DNA of 64,000 bases from Prorocentrum cordatum (GCA_963575745.1 CAUYUJ010003892.1:373121-437120); one strand, 5' to 3'; shown: positions 1 to 10,721, counted from the stretch's first letter. The notes: generated from the sequence alone by a model not told the origin. Numbers and translations are program-made.

Positions 1-405
1 CCCCTCTTCCCGTGTGCGAGCTTTTCTCGCGATCTCTTGCGAAGTGCCGTCTCGCACGCCCTTTGCCACCAAGCGGATGGCGGGACTTCTGTGGCTCTCG
101 AGGGTCGTCGCCTCCGCCGAACGCGATTCGAAAACCCGTGCCAGGACGTTGCCCAGGAGAGCCCATAGCAGGACAAGGTTTCGCGCGGATCCTTGTCAGA
201 TGGACAGGGGGTCTTGTTATACCCTTACCCTGCTGTGTTGGTGGATCCTCGTTTCGAACCCGCAGCCTCCACGCGCACTCTCCTTTTCCCGCCTCCATTC
301 CCCCTCCTCCTTCTTCTCCAGCTGCCATCTGGGCCTGGGAGAATGTCAGGGCAACCCAGACCGCCACTATGTAATTCCACCGTTTGTGCAGACAGAAGGG
401 GCGGC
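1..405. other. No recognisable gene; GC-rich with a pyrimidine tract
   Basis: Several frames are open here but only because the DNA is GC-rich; none has a recognisable motif. A pyrimidine tract lies at about 281-325. The first recognisable protein signal is the endonuclease relic that begins near 410. Confidence 0.5.
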
Positions 406-407
406 AG

Positions 408-1130
408 CCCGCATGATGGCGGTGTGGACCGCTTCTCTCGCGGTGCTTCTCTTCAACCCGCTCTCGGCAAAACCCGACAGGCTGGCGGAGATATGCGAGG
501 AGGCGCCGAACTTCGACGCCATCATCCTGACGGGCACGTCGCGCAGGCGCCTCGAGCCTGTCATCACCCAGCACCGCACCGGCGACACGCGCTTCTACGA
601 CGCGGGCTGACAACCTGGCGACCTGACCAACCACAGCACGGGTATCATCATCGCGCTGCAGGGCAGGCTCCGACACGCAAAGGTCACTGAGTTGCAGGAG
701 CCGCCCGGTGAGCTCAGCGGACGAGGACTCGCCATCACGCTGCAGCACCACGACCAGATGATCCTGATCATTGGCTATCACAGCCCGCCGCAACCCACGA
801 AGGGCAGGAACGCCCGCAAGGCCTACTTCGCCACGGTTCGCCGCCTCTCTGCTTGGACTGACACGGTCAGCAAGCACAAACCGCGCAACGCGGTACTGAT
901 TACAGCAGGGGGCCTGAACGACGGCATCGGCATCACTCCTCGGGGCGAGAGACCGATAACGACAGCCATAGGCGACGGCAGAGCACCAGAACGACTACCA
1001 GGAGGCGCAGAAATCCAGACAGTACGCCGAGCGCTACAACCTGTTCGCCACGAGCACGGTGGGCAGCCGGCGCCCGACCTCCTTCGGCACGACCCACGCG
1101 AACTGCATTGACTACATCATGCTACCGCAA
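408..1130 (+). pseudogene. Element D: decayed EEP-type endonuclease domain
   Basis: This looks like the apurinic-type (EEP) endonuclease of a non-LTR retrotransposon, the enzyme that nicks target DNA to prime reverse transcription. Visible pieces are an N-terminal block with NPLSAKPDRLAEI and APNFDAIILTGTSRR (about 454-550, where the family has an LQET-like motif), a middle block ending LITAGGLND (about 893-922, at the GDFN position) and a C-terminal block with THANCIDYIMLP (about 1090-1125, the IDYI motif). The blocks lie in different frames with stops between them, and the catalytic Glu and GDFN residues are altered, so this is a dead relic. It continues into the RT relic downstream. The assignment rests on motif order, not on a search. 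Confidence 0.55.
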
Positions 1131-2297
1131 CATCTGACGGAAACGCTCATTTCACAAGGACCACATCTACGGATGGGGGCGCGACTGCAGCATATCTCAT
1201 GCCGAGCACGACGAGATCATGTGCCAGTCCACGCCACTTTCCGATTCCCATTGAGACAACGAGTACGACACCAACCTCAGCCCCCTAAGTGGAACAGGGA
1301 CGGCCTCGTGCAGGCGGTTCGCAATGGCTACCACCATGCGGAGTTCATCCAGAACATTGAGAGCCAGAGGGCACAGGAGTGGATCAGCTTCTCAGCGACG
1401 TTAACGAGATCTTGATCACGGAGGCGCAGGCCAGACAAACAAAAACACTACGGCCAGACGCCCAAGCCGACGACTGAGTACGAACGACTGCGAGATGACC
1501 GCATGCTCCTACTACGCAAACGACGAGAAGCCAGAGCCGCACTCATCGCAGAGCATGAAGGTACCACGCCAGAGGCTGCGCGCCGAATTACAGATTCCGA
1601 GTCGCCCCCACCGACCGGACGGGACCGCCAGGACGGACGGGGCTGGGACCCAAGGGGCCGAGGCCCAGGGAGACAGAGAAACCCGTGAGAGCAACCCATG
1701 CGCCGATCCAGTGCCAGCACCCATCGCAGAGAGTGAATCTAAGATGCGCGGCTTTGAGGCAGAACTTTGAAGTATCACGAAGCAGTGCCAGCGGATGAGG
1801 AAGATAGAGCACCAGAAGCGCACGGACGCCAGGATCGGGGGCATGTACGAGGCATGGGAACAGAGAGACTTGGCGCGACTTGGGAGATTGTCAATACTGA
1901 TATCATGAGGACTCTATGGACCAAGAAAACGCGACTACTGACGGCGACGACAGCGAATCCTATCAAGCAGGAGTGGATCGAGCTTTGGCAGCAAACAGGA
2001 GGAGCAGGAGGCATGGGCGGCACCGAGCCGGACCGCGAGACCATCGAAGAGATACCGCACAACGCAGAGGAGCAAGGCTACTACGAGGACGACCTCGAGG
2101 AGACGGTGGAGGAGGACTACACGGAGATTGCGAGGCCACTCGAACGAGCGCGGCTACGACGAGCAGCACCACTTACAGCGGCACCATCGGAGATTTGGCG
2201 ACTACTTCGTTGCGACCACGACCGCGAACAACCGCCGCGCCGGCGATAGGGGCTTGGGCGCCGCCACGAGCACCGCGAACCCGAACAGTTTCAAGCA
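1131..2297 (+). pseudogene. Element D: degraded endonuclease-RT linker
   Basis: The stretch between the endonuclease and RT relics has short overlapping open segments, such as one with KWNRDGLVQAVRNGYHHAEF near 1290-1350. This is the size expected for the linker of a dinoflagellate-type LINE ORF2. Frames change repeatedly. No domain is recognised. The call depends on its position between two recognisable relics. Confidence 0.4.
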
Positions 2298-3640
2298 TTG
2301 ATCAAGGCAGCCCCGGCGGCCATCTGCATCCGCGATGCGACGCGAGTTAGCTGGCGCCAGAGCTCGGCGACCGCTGTCAAGAATAACGCCAAGAAGGGCC
2401 CGGCGGGCAAGATAATCTACCGCGTCGTGGACCCTTTCGGCAAGGCGCGCTACGCGGCGGGGATCCGACGCCAGAACGCCAGGACCTACAGCGCCCAGGA
2501 CTATGGCTTCATCAAAGGCAGGCGCCGCGAGGGGGCGATCCTGACCATGGCGGTGGTGGAGTGCAGGGCTGGACAGTCAGGCTACAGCTGCGCGCCCACC
2601 ATGACGGACGTGCCCAACGTCTTCGCGAGCTGCTCGTTGTCCATCATGTACGCCGCCGACGACAACATCATGCCAGAGGACCTCCGGGACATAGGAGAGC
2701 AGCGCTACCGCGGGGCCGCGTTCGAGACAGCGCGCAGGGACGCGGAACAGGGCGCGCGCATCAAGCCCCACTGTGGAGGGTTCATCGGCGACCCGTCCAT
2801 GGTCAACAAATTCGTCGCCAGTATGCCGATGGGTCCTAGATTGCAGCGAGACGATCGCCAACGACAGCCTGCTTTACGGAGATAGCGAACTATCTCAGCA
2901 TTCAGTCAATGTGGGACTCACGAAGTACGCCGACAACCTGCGCAAGATGATCCTTGGGGGCAAGACCGCAGACGCCCGGCGCATTGCCGAGCAAGCCTAC
3001 GCCGTAGGCGAGAAGCTCAACCAACGCCTGAACGATATCGGCCTCAAGCAGAACCAGGACAAGCAGGGGGCCATCATCTACTTCCGGGGGCCCGGTGCCA
3101 GCCAGGCGCGCCGCGACATCAAGAAGAACCCGCGGCGCAGACAACCGGGCGAAGTGGCGGGGGCGGCGAGTCACCTGGGCCCGTGCGTCGCAGCAACCGA
3201 GAACAGCCAGCAGGAGCTTCACAAAAGAGTGCAGGCCATGAAGAAGAGCAACTACGAGTGCGGCGGCTTCAGGGCCAAGCGAGGCATCCTCCGCCGATGG
3301 AGACGAGCAGTCTTGGTTTGCAGAGTCATCAATACAGGCCCGTCGCGCGTGGAGTGCTTCCTGCCGACGCCGACGGAGCGCCGCGCGCTGCAGAGCGCGA
3401 TGGGGGCGCTCTTGAGGGGGGCGATGGCAGACCATGCGAGCGCGCGCCGAGCGGGCGGCGCCGCCCGCAGCGCGACGACGCTGGAGGTTTTTCGTTTCTG
3501 GCAAACACTGCCGCCAGCGGAGGGGGGGCGCTGGTCCGCAGACTTGGCTGGGCAACAAACAGATTGCGATTTCCGAGCAATCGTCGAGAACTCATCGTCG
3601 CTTTGTTTGGGCGCCTCGGTTTCGAGAGAGCGGAGACTGA
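2298..3640 (+). pseudogene. Element D: decayed reverse transcriptase domain
   Basis: RT motifs appear in order. DYGFIKGRRREGA (about 2500-2540) matches the QxGFxxGRxxxDA region. MTDVPNVFASCSLSIM (about 2601-2648) sits at the motif A position. GGFIGDPSMVNKF (about 2776-2814) matches the GxxQGxxxSxxLF motif B. KYADNLRKMI (about 2923-2952) is motif C with YADD changed to YADN. LNQRLNDIGLKQNQDK (about 3019-3065) matches the thumb-side GLxxNxxK motif. A frame change falls at about 2830-2880 and further breaks follow. The altered metal-binding aspartate and the breaks show it is inactive. Confidence 0.65.
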
Positions 3641-4084
3641 TCGGGGCCGCATTTCGTCTGATTCGAATCGAGAAGGAAGCGTCGGGCCCGAGAACAAGAA
3701 CGACGGAATCGAGCTGACGACGCATGCGAATCCCTGGGCCCGAAGAATCGTGGGCGACGTCGAGGGAGCGCGCGAAGTCTCGGAGAGCTTCAGAACCATC
3801 TTCGGGGAGCAGGAGATTACGATCGGCATGATGTTCAGGCTGGCGACTGGAGAACTGCCCCATCTCCTAGATGCGCGCGAGATCAGAGCAGCTAGACTGA
3901 CAGTGTCTATCCCCCTTCCGGACAGGCCCAAAACGACGAACTCATAGAAGATCTGGCCCTCCAGGATCTCCAACCGTGGAACTGCGAACTCAGGGGTGGA
4001 GTGGAAGAGTGCGGGCTCCTTTTCTCGAGCAATATAGCGCTTCGCAGCCGCGTGCTGCGAAGTCATCGCGTTCATAATTTAGCG
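3540..4084 (+). pseudogene. Element D: C-terminal region, left part, with zinc-finger-like block
   Basis: After the RT, an open stretch carries LGWATNRLRFPSNRRELIVA (about 3546-3605) and HANPWARRIVGDVEG. A second frame from about 3941 then reads ELIEDLALQDLQPWNCEL and on to EECGLLFSS and RSHRVHNLA, a C2H2-finger-like block missing one Cys. This frame is open right up to 4084, where foreign satellite DNA begins. The same frame resumes at 6924 on the other side of the insertion, which supports a single original ORF. Confidence 0.55.
4073..4084. repeat. Left copy of a 12-bp target-site duplication
   Basis: CATAATTTAGCG occurs here and again at 6924-6935, exactly flanking the satellite insertion. 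Keeping only one copy joins the two halves of the element D C-terminal frame without a stop. Confidence 0.7.
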
Positions 4085-4112
4085 CGCCAGTGGATGACCC
4101 ACTAATTGAAAA

Positions 4113-4113
4113 T

Positions 4114-4191
<78 letters not shown>

Positions 4192-4200
4192 GTGTGTGTG
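4113..4200. repeat. (TG)n microsatellite
   Basis: An almost uninterrupted TG dinucleotide run of about 88 bp. Frames across it read as Cys-Val repeats and are not genes. Confidence 0.95.
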
Positions 4201-4489
4201 CTCGCAGCCCCCCCCGCCCCCCCGCCCCCTCCCCCCCTTGGAAGGGGGGGGGGGGGGTTCGAACCGCCCCCCCCCCCCCCCCTCCTTTCCCCCGTCGAGG
4301 GGCGAAGGGGGTCCGAACCTCCCCCCTGAAGGCGAAGGGGGTGGTGTCCGGGCCCCCCCCGCCCCCCGCCCCCCCCTTGGCGCTGGGGAGGGGGGGGGGG
4401 GGTCGAACCGTTCGAACCCCCCCCCTCTGTTGCGCCGAACAGGGGGCCGGGGGGGGGGCTCTCCCGCAAAGGTGGGGTCTGGCCTCGGG

Positions 4490-6605
4490 ATAATGAATAG
4501 TGAGTAAGGAGTACAGACGAGTGAGTAGTGAGACGTGAGTAGGGAATAGTGAGTAGTGGGTAGTCAGTAGATAGTCGCGAGTAGCGAGGAGTGAGTTGTG
4601 AGTAGGGAGTAGAAAGTAGTGCGCAGTGAGTAGTGAGTAGTGAGTAGTGAGTAGTGGGTAGTGGGGAGTGGGTAGTGAGTAGTGAGTAGCGAGTAGGGAG
4701 TAGGGTGTAGCGAGTAGTGAATAATGAGTAGCGAGTAGGACATTGTGAGGAGTGAGTCAGGAAGAGGAAGTAGTCAGTAGCGAGTAGTGAGTAGGGAGTA
4801 GTGAGTAGCGAGTAGGGAGTAGCGAGTAGTGAGTAGTGAGTAGTGAGTAGTGGGTCGTGGGTACTGGGTAGTGGGTAGTGAGTAGTGAGTTGCGAGTAGG
4901 GAGTAGCGAGTAGTGAATGATGAGTAGCGTGAGGGGCGTTCTGGGAACAGTGTAGTGAGGAGGGAGTGGTAAGTAGTGAGTACGGAGTAGTGGGTAGCGA
5001 GTAGCGAGTCGTGAGTAATGAGTCGTGAGTATTGAGTAGGGAGCAGGGAGTAGTGATTAGTGAGTAGTAAGAAGTCAGAAGTGGGAAGTGAGTAGTGGGA
5101 AGTGCGTAGGGAGTAGCGAGTAGAGAGTAATTAGTAGTGAGTAGTGAGTCGTGAGTAGTGAGGAGTGAGTACTCAGTAGTGAGTAGTTCGTAGTGACGTC
5201 TGACTAGTGACTAGTGAGTAGAGGATAGGAAGTAGGGAGTCGTGAGTATTCAGTAGTGAGTCGTGCGTAGTGGGTAGTGAATATTGCGTATGGCGAAGCG
5301 AGTAGGGAGTAGCAAGTAGTGCGTAGTGAGTAGTGAGTAGTGAGCAGTGGGTACTGTGTAAGGAGTAGGGAGTAGCGAGTGGCCAGCAGCGGATAGTGAT
5401 TAGTGAGTTGTGGGCAGTGGGTAGTGAGTAGTGAATTGTGAGTTACCAGTCGTGAGTAGTGGATAGTGAGTAGTGGGTAGTGAGTAGTGAGTAGTGAGTA
5501 GTGGGTAGTAAGTGGTGTTTAGTGAGTAGTAAGTAGTGAGTGGTGGGTAGTGAATAGTGAGTAGTGAGTAGCGAATAGGGGATAGCGAGTAGGGAGTAGT
5601 GAGTGGCGAGTAGGGCGTTGTGAATAGTGAGTCACGAGGAGGGAGTAGTCAGTAGTGAGTAGTGAAGAGAGAGCAGAGAGTAGCGAGTAGGGAGTAGCGA
5701 GTAGGGACTAGTGAGCAGTGAGTAGTGAGTAGTGGGTAGTGGCGAGTGGGTAGTGAGTAGTGAGTAGCGAGTAGGGAGTAGCGAGTAGGGAATAGCGAGT
5801 AGCGAGTATGGCATTCTGCGTAGTGTGTAGATACGAGGGGGTAGTCAGTTTTGGGTAGCGAGTAGCGAGTAGGGAGTAGCGAGTGGGGAGTAGCGAGTAG
5901 TGTGTAGTGAGTAGTGAGTAGTGAGTAAGGAGTAAAGAGTAATGATTGGCGAGTGGTGAGAAGTGAGGAGTGAATAGTGTGTAGTAGGTAGTGCGTCGGA
6001 AGTAGCGAGTAGAGCGTAGTGAGGGATGAGTAGTTTGTCGTGAGTAATGAGTGGTGAGTAGTGAGTACTGAGTAGTGCGTACTTGTTGTAACTAGTGACT
6101 AGTTTGTACGGAGTAGGGAGCAGCGAGTAGCGAGTAGGGAGTAGCGAGTAGTGCGTAGTGGGTCGTGAATATTGCGTATCGGGTAGGGAGTAGCGAGTAG
6201 TGAGTAGTGAGCAGTGAGTATTGCGTAAGGAGTAGGGAGTAGCGGGTAGCGAGCAGCGGTCAGTGAGTAGTGAGTCGTGGGCGAGTAGTGAGTTAGGGGT
6301 TTATGAGTTTTCAATCGTGAGTAGTGGATAATGAGTCGTGTGTGTAGTGATTGGTGATTAATGATTGGTGAATCGTGGACAGTAGTTTTTAGTGAGTAGT
6401 GTGTATTGAGTAGTGAATAGTGAGTATTGGGTAGTGAGTTGGGAGTAGCGGGTAGTGTGTAGTGATTAGTGGGTAGTGGGTAGTGAGTACTGGGTAGTGA
6501 GTAGTGAGTAGTGAATAGTGAGCAGTGAGTAGTGAGATGTGAGTAGTGAGTAGCGAGTAGTGAGTAGTGGGTAGTGACTCGTAAATAGTGAGTGCTGAGT
6601 ACTGC
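4490..6605. repeat. Degenerate (TAGTGAG)n heptamer minisatellite
   Basis: About 2.1 kb of variants of TAGTGAG/TAGCGAG/TAGGGAG. It has the 7-nt period of plant-type telomere repeats but not their sequence (TTTAGGG), so it is not a telomere. Confidence 0.9.
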
Positions 6606-6923
6606 TTAGGGCTCGGGGTAGCGTTTGGGGTTAGGATTGTTGTTTCTCGGGGTGGTAGCGTTAGGGGTGGTAGGGGTCGGGTTCTGGAGCTTGGAGGCGC
6701 CGCGGCGAGAAGGTGGGGAGGGGGGGGGGGGTGGGTGAATTTGGCGGCCAAATGGGGGGGGGTCGGAACCCCGCCCTTCCTTTGAAGGGGGGGGGGTCCC
6801 CGACGACGGACCGAGAAGGGGGGTGGGTCCCGACGGCGGACCGGGCAAAGGGGAGAGGGGGGGCCCCCGACGACGGATTGGGGAAAGGGGGGGCCCCTCG
6901 GGGCCATCCGGCGGCGCGCCCTC
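6606..6923. repeat. G-rich low-complexity segment
   Basis: Long G runs and repeated GACGACGGACCG-type words fill the right end of the insertion. No gene. Confidence 0.8.
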
Positions 6924-7188
6924 CATAATTTAGCGGCTCTTCTCACTGCGAACAACGAGTGCATCAATTGCTGCCAGGCGTTTGAAAGCCATGGGACCGC
7001 GTGGAAACATCTAGCCAGAGGCGTGATGACAGGGTGCTGCAATCAAGATCCAACGAGAAGCCAATGCCGCCCGTCGAAACCGAAGACAACGTACCCGCTC
7101 TGCAGCCATCTTGCACTAGACAAGGGCTCCTTCTTCCAGCATCTCTGCGCGCACCTTCCGCGACCGCTTCTACGCCCGCGCGGAGCTG
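6924..7188 (+). pseudogene. Element D: C-terminal region, right part, with C2H2 finger
   Basis: From the right target-site copy the frame reads HNLAALLTANNECINCCQAF followed by ESHGTAWKH, a CX2C-X6-HX5H finger. It continues through LALDKGSFFQHL to a frame change at about 7140. Joined to the frame ending at 4084, this gives a typical multi-finger LINE C-terminus. This half alone shows no sign of an independent gene start. Confidence 0.55.
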
Positions 7189-7899
7189 ATGGCGCTCTTC
7201 GGCCACCGCCCGCAGTGGGTGCCAGCGGCGCTGGCAGCAACAGCAGGAGGGCCGCCTCGCCCAGACCGCAGCCGCCAACCACGACGCCCGCTCGGAGGGG
7301 CACTCGCTGGGCCAGCAGGAGGCGCGGCGCCCGACAACGCGCAGGTGGTGGACCTCCCGGTGCGATTGGCGCTCGCGTTGGCCAGGGAGCAGGCAGAGTT
7401 AACGGCGGCGGCGATGCAGACGTTGGAGATCGACGCGAACAGCGGCATCGCCAAGGCAGCGCTGGCAGTGAGACAAGCGTACAACGAGCAGGCACAGGAG
7501 CTACGACGCCGCGCGGGCACGGGCGAGCAGGTGGAGACGGCATCGTTGGGCAACCCGCGCATTCGCGTCTGGGCGGAGGTATCGAACTACATGGGGCGGG
7601 CCGTCGACGAAGGGCCAGAACGCGAACGCCTGGAAAAGTACTACCAGGACGCAATATTATCTGGCAGCGCGGAGGCTGCGGCGGACGGCATTCCAGTTTT
7701 CACGGTGCGCAAGAACAAGGGCAAAGAGGGAGGAGGTCAGGAGCGATGCCGATTCCAGTTCTCGGTCAAGACCACGCTGCACCAGATCGAGACGATCCTC
7801 GCGCGCCAACTGCGCAAGGAGGGAGCCATTCCCATGACGGGACCGGCACCGAGGGTAGCACTGGAACGCGAGCTGGGCCGCCTGATCAATGGCCAGTAG
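7141..7899 (+). CDS. 236-codon open segment, probably the distal C-terminus of element D
   Basis: The frame reads TFRDRFYARAELMALFGHRP and stays open to a TAG at 7897-7899. The 236-residue part from the ATG at 7189 is rich in Ala, Glu and Arg and contains helical segments (LALAREQAELTAAAMQTLEI; EKYYQDAIL) and a basic KNKGKEGGG stretch. It continues directly from the finger-bearing frame after a single frame change, so it is most simply the end of element D's ORF2 product. I do not recognise the domain. A separate exon of a host gene is the alternative; its composition is more protein-like than the surrounding frames. Confidence 0.4.
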   Translation: MSARTFRDRFYARAELMALFGHRPQWVPAALAATAGGPPRPDRSRQPRRPLGGALAGPAGGAAPDNAQVVDLPVRLALALAREQAELTAAAMQTLEIDANSGIAKAALAVRQAYNEQAQELRRRAGTGEQVETASLGNPRIRVWAEVSNYMGRAVDEGPERERLEKYYQDAILSGSAEAAADGIPVFTVRKNKGKEGGGQERCRFQFSVKTTLHQIETILARQLRKEGAIPMTGPAPRVALERELGRLINGQ

Positions 7900-8394
7900 C
7901 AGAGGTGCGAGACACAGCTCAGAGCGCAGTTCACCGTGAGACGCCCCAGGCAATTGGCCACAGTGAGCGCGAGGCCGACGGCCACGAGAAAACAGTCCAG
8001 CTCTGTCCAGTTTCGACGGCCGATGCAGCCCGTGCGATCCCGCAGGCATCCAGAACTAGTGAACGCTTCAGAATGCTAGTCAGGGAAGGCCTCCTCCCCG
8101 CTCCCCCGGAACCGAAGAGAAAGGGAAGGGGGAGGGGAGGACCGAGCAGGGGGGAAGAGGAGCGAACGAGACTCGTAAAAGCGGGGGCTACCCTGCCCGC
8201 GACCCCCTGCGTGGGGGAGGTCGGTGCAGGTACGGCCCGAGCGTCGCTTGGCGCCTGCGACCCCCTTTCAGCAAGGACATCACAGCTGGGCCACCAGATT
8301 GGAAAGCAGCGCAGAGCCCAGAGCGAGCGTAGCACCGAAGTGGCCCGAGAGCTCGATCGATCGATCGATCTTTCTTTTCCCTCTCCTCCTCTTT
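7900..8394. other. No recognisable gene; purine-rich tract and ATCG tetranucleotide
   Basis: There is a purine-rich run at about 8110-8175 and a short (GATC)n tract at about 8352-8370. An 868-codon frame that spans 7023-9629 runs through here, but it has no motif and crosses unrelated repeat types, so I do not call it. Confidence 0.5.
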
Positions 8395-9790
8395 CCCGCG
8401 CGTGTCGGCGCACCCCTCACAAGGAGCATGCCCCACAGGGAACTCCACCATACTCCGCCTTTGGCTTCAGTGGGCCTAACCGCGGGCGTTCCACCGCCCA
8501 TGTCGGCACACCTCTCACCAGGATCGTGCCCCAGCGAGCTCCAACTCAGGCCCAAGCGGGCCCGACCGAATGTGCAGCCACCACACAAGTCGGCCCACCC
8601 TTCATCCAATTCGGCCCACCCTCAGTGTATTCTACCTACGGCCCCAGCGGGTCCGATCGCACGTGCCCCCGCCCAGCTCGGCGCACCCACCAACCACGCG
8701 CACTGTGCACCACAGGGAACCCGACCGCGTGCGAGCCCGCTACCGATCCGGCACGCTCCTCGCGCGGACCGCACCCCACGGGGAGCCCCACCGGCGGCCC
8801 CAGCGAGGGCGCCCTCCTGCGGGCCCGCCTGCCCGCCCGCCCCTCGCACGGAGTGTGCAGCGTGCGGAACCCCGCCCGTGGCCTCGGCGCGGGCGCCGGG
8901 CATGCGGGCCCGCGCCTCGTGCGGGCACCCGCGCCGCGAGCGCACGGCGGGGCCACGAAGAGCTGCAACGGGGCCACGACGGGGAGCGAGGGGGCAACGA
9001 AAGGGCTGCAACGGGGTCACAAAAGGGCAGCGACGGGGGCAACGGGTCGTGCAGCTCTGTCGGCGGCCCGCCTCGGCCGTGCGTGTGCCGACCTTCCCTC
9101 GGTGTCGATGCGAACCTGTTTTTCTGCATCGCCGAATGTTTTGACTTGCGCCTTTGCTGAACACGGGCGCGCGAGCTCGTCGACCTGGCGGCATACTCGA
9201 AGGGGGCAAATCGCTCGGCACACCCCTCGCACGGATTGCGCCCCAGAGCGAACTCAATTTACGGCACCCAACGAGGGCGCCCGCATGCGGGTCCGCGCAC
9301 AGTTCGGCACCACCCTCGCACGGATCGCGTTTCATGGGGAGTTGCACCCCGCAGTACTACTGAGAGCGCCCCCGCATGCTGGCTTGCGCACGCTCGCATG
9401 GCGTTCCCCCCAGCGCCCATTTCGGCAATGCCCCCCCCCCCCCGTGAACACTGATTGTGCCCCTTTGGGAGCTCTGTTCAGGGCAGTGGTGAAGTCGACT
9501 GCATGCAGGTCTGCGCCCATGTCGGCACCGCCTTCACACGGATCAAGCACCACAGGAAGCTCCACCTACGGCATTGATGATCGTGCCCCAGAGAGAGCCC
9601 CATGTACGGCACCAATGAGGGCGCCTTGATGTGGGCCTCCACACATTTCGGCAGACCTCTCACACAGATCGTGCCCAGGGTCCACGGGGAGTTGGAGTTC
9701 GATCTACCTGCAATCGGGCCCACGCCCATGTGGATCCATGTGGGCACACCACACCCCTCACACGGATCGAATCCTGCCCCACATGTAGTT
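8395..9790. repeat. Diverged copy of the 77/89-bp satellite family
   Basis: Repeated words such as CGGCACACCCCTCACACGGA, CGTGCCCCACAGGGAGCTC and GCATGCGGG recur at irregular spacing. They match the core of the arrays at 30840-31985 and 40310-41735. This copy is the most decayed of the three and lies in the same orientation as the 40 kb array. Confidence 0.6.
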
Positions 9791-9901
9791 TCAAACCATC
9801 CAGTCCCGCCGCGCGCAGGACATGAGGAGGGTTCACCTCTTGCAATGCTCGCAGCTGGACCTAGCTGGGCCCTTCGCTGGGCCTCTTTGAGGCGAGTTTC
9901 A

Positions 9902-10100
9902 GCCCCCCGCTCGAACAAGCGGCAAGGCCACGGACCACAGCCGGCGCGAGGCGGAGATGCTCCAGGCGGAGCTGCTCCCTTTGCGGCTGCCCGCCGGCAG
10001 TGGGGCCGAGCCCCGGCAGGGCTGGAGCCTGCTGCGCCAGCTCCTGCACGCGGCCGACCCGGCCGCGGACGGCCAGGACTCGGAGGAGCAAGAACGTTGC
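9902..10100 (+). CDS. Candidate exon 1 of a coiled-coil-like protein
   Basis: After an acceptor-like GAGTTTCAG ending at about 9901, one frame reads TSGKATDHSRREAEMLQAEL, then LLPLR, SLLRQLLHAADPAADGQDSE and EQER. The composition (Ala, Glu, Gln, Leu) is that of a real helical protein and unlike neighbouring frames. The next two segments share the theme (QAELLALRQE; DELAAAQATVRELE). The downstream donor cannot be fixed; dinoflagellates allow GC and GA donors as well as GT. The function is unknown. Transcript support would be needed to confirm it. Confidence 0.42.
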
Positions 10101-10257
10101 AGGATTTGCAGCCAGGATTGCTCCAGAGTCATGCGTGATCCATACGGGCAACATCGCGAACAAAACCCCACCAGAGCCCTAGACCCCGTCCTCCCTGCGC
10201 CATGCTTCTAGCTGGATCGATCCGTGAGGGCCTCAGGGCGAGAGGCATCATGACTCA

Positions 10258-10269
10258 TGACGCCAGCCT
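10258..10269. repeat. Left copy of 12-bp target-site duplication (MITE-1)
   Basis: TGACGCCAGCCT occurs here and again at 10701-10712, immediately outside the two inverted-repeat ends. Confidence 0.7.
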
Positions 10270-10700
10270 GAAGTCGGGCCTGTCCCTCTACAGGGGGAAT
10301 CTTCCGACATAGTCAAGAAATAGTTTGGGGACCGTTTTTTTTGTTTTGTTTGTTTTTTGTTATTTAGGTTTTTTGACCATTTTGGGGCATTTTCCCTACC
10401 TAGGCTCTGCCTAGAAGGGTTCTTACTCGCTAAGCTTAAAGGGCCGGGCAGTGCAACTCGCCCCGGGCGGTTCCCCTGGCATCCGCTCCGCGGTTCCCCC
10501 AGTGACGTTCCCTTAGCTTAGCGTTGCTTATCTCATCTTAGCTTAGCTTATTTCATCTTAGCTTAGCTTCATCTTAGCTTAGCTTAGCTTCATATAGATG
10601 TTGCTTTCCGAGATCCTGCAACTCCTAGGTCGGGTCGCACTGGGATACTTTTGTTGTTTTCTCCGTCCCAAATCCCCCCGGTAGGGGGACATGCCCGACC
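10270..10700. mobile_element. MITE-1, 431-bp inverted-repeat element, first copy
   Basis: The left end AGTCGGGCCTGTCCCTCTAC is matched on the opposite strand at the right end by GGTCGGGCATGTCCCCCTAC, and similarity continues through GGGGGAAT / GGGGGGATT. A perfect 12-bp direct repeat flanks the element. The interior has a T-rich stretch (about 10326-10372) and a (TTAGC)n pentamer tract. A second, 130-bp family member in the opposite orientation lies at 62653-62782 and shares the subterminal GTCAAGAAATA. There is no transposase, so it is non-autonomous. It sits inside the inferred first intron. Confidence 0.65.
10503..10592. repeat. (TTAGC)n pentanucleotide tract
   Basis: Repeated TTAGCTTAGC words broken by TTATCTCATC and TTCATC, lying inside MITE-1. 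Confidence 0.85.
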
Positions 10701-10721
10701 TGACGCCAGCCTCGTCCTCAG

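Larger units (their letters stand above)
4085..6923. mobile_element. 2.84 kb satellite-filled insertion with 12-bp TSD
   Basis: The insertion contains, in order, a (TG)n tract (about 4113-4200), C- and G-homopolymer-rich DNA (about 4205-4490), a degenerate heptamer minisatellite (about 4490-6605) and G-rich low-complexity DNA (about 6606-6923). Identical 12-bp direct repeats flank it. Its ends look like an imperfect inverted repeat: 4083-4100 (CGCGCCAGTGGATGACCC) against the complement of 6901-6918 (CGCGCCGCCGGATGGCCC), 14 of 18 matching. It has no coding capacity. A non-autonomous DNA transposon whose interior expanded into satellite fits these signs, but the inverted repeat is short and GC-rich and could be chance. 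Confidence 0.55.

Noticed and set aside
4490-6605. Possible telomere array
   Set aside because: The 7-nt period is suggestive, but the unit is TAGTGAG-like, highly degenerate, internal and flanked by target-site duplications.
7023-9629. 868-codon plus-strand open frame
   Set aside because: It crosses element D and then the degenerate satellite, is Arg/Pro/Ala-rich and has no motif after the first 40 residues. GC-rich repeats easily stay open.
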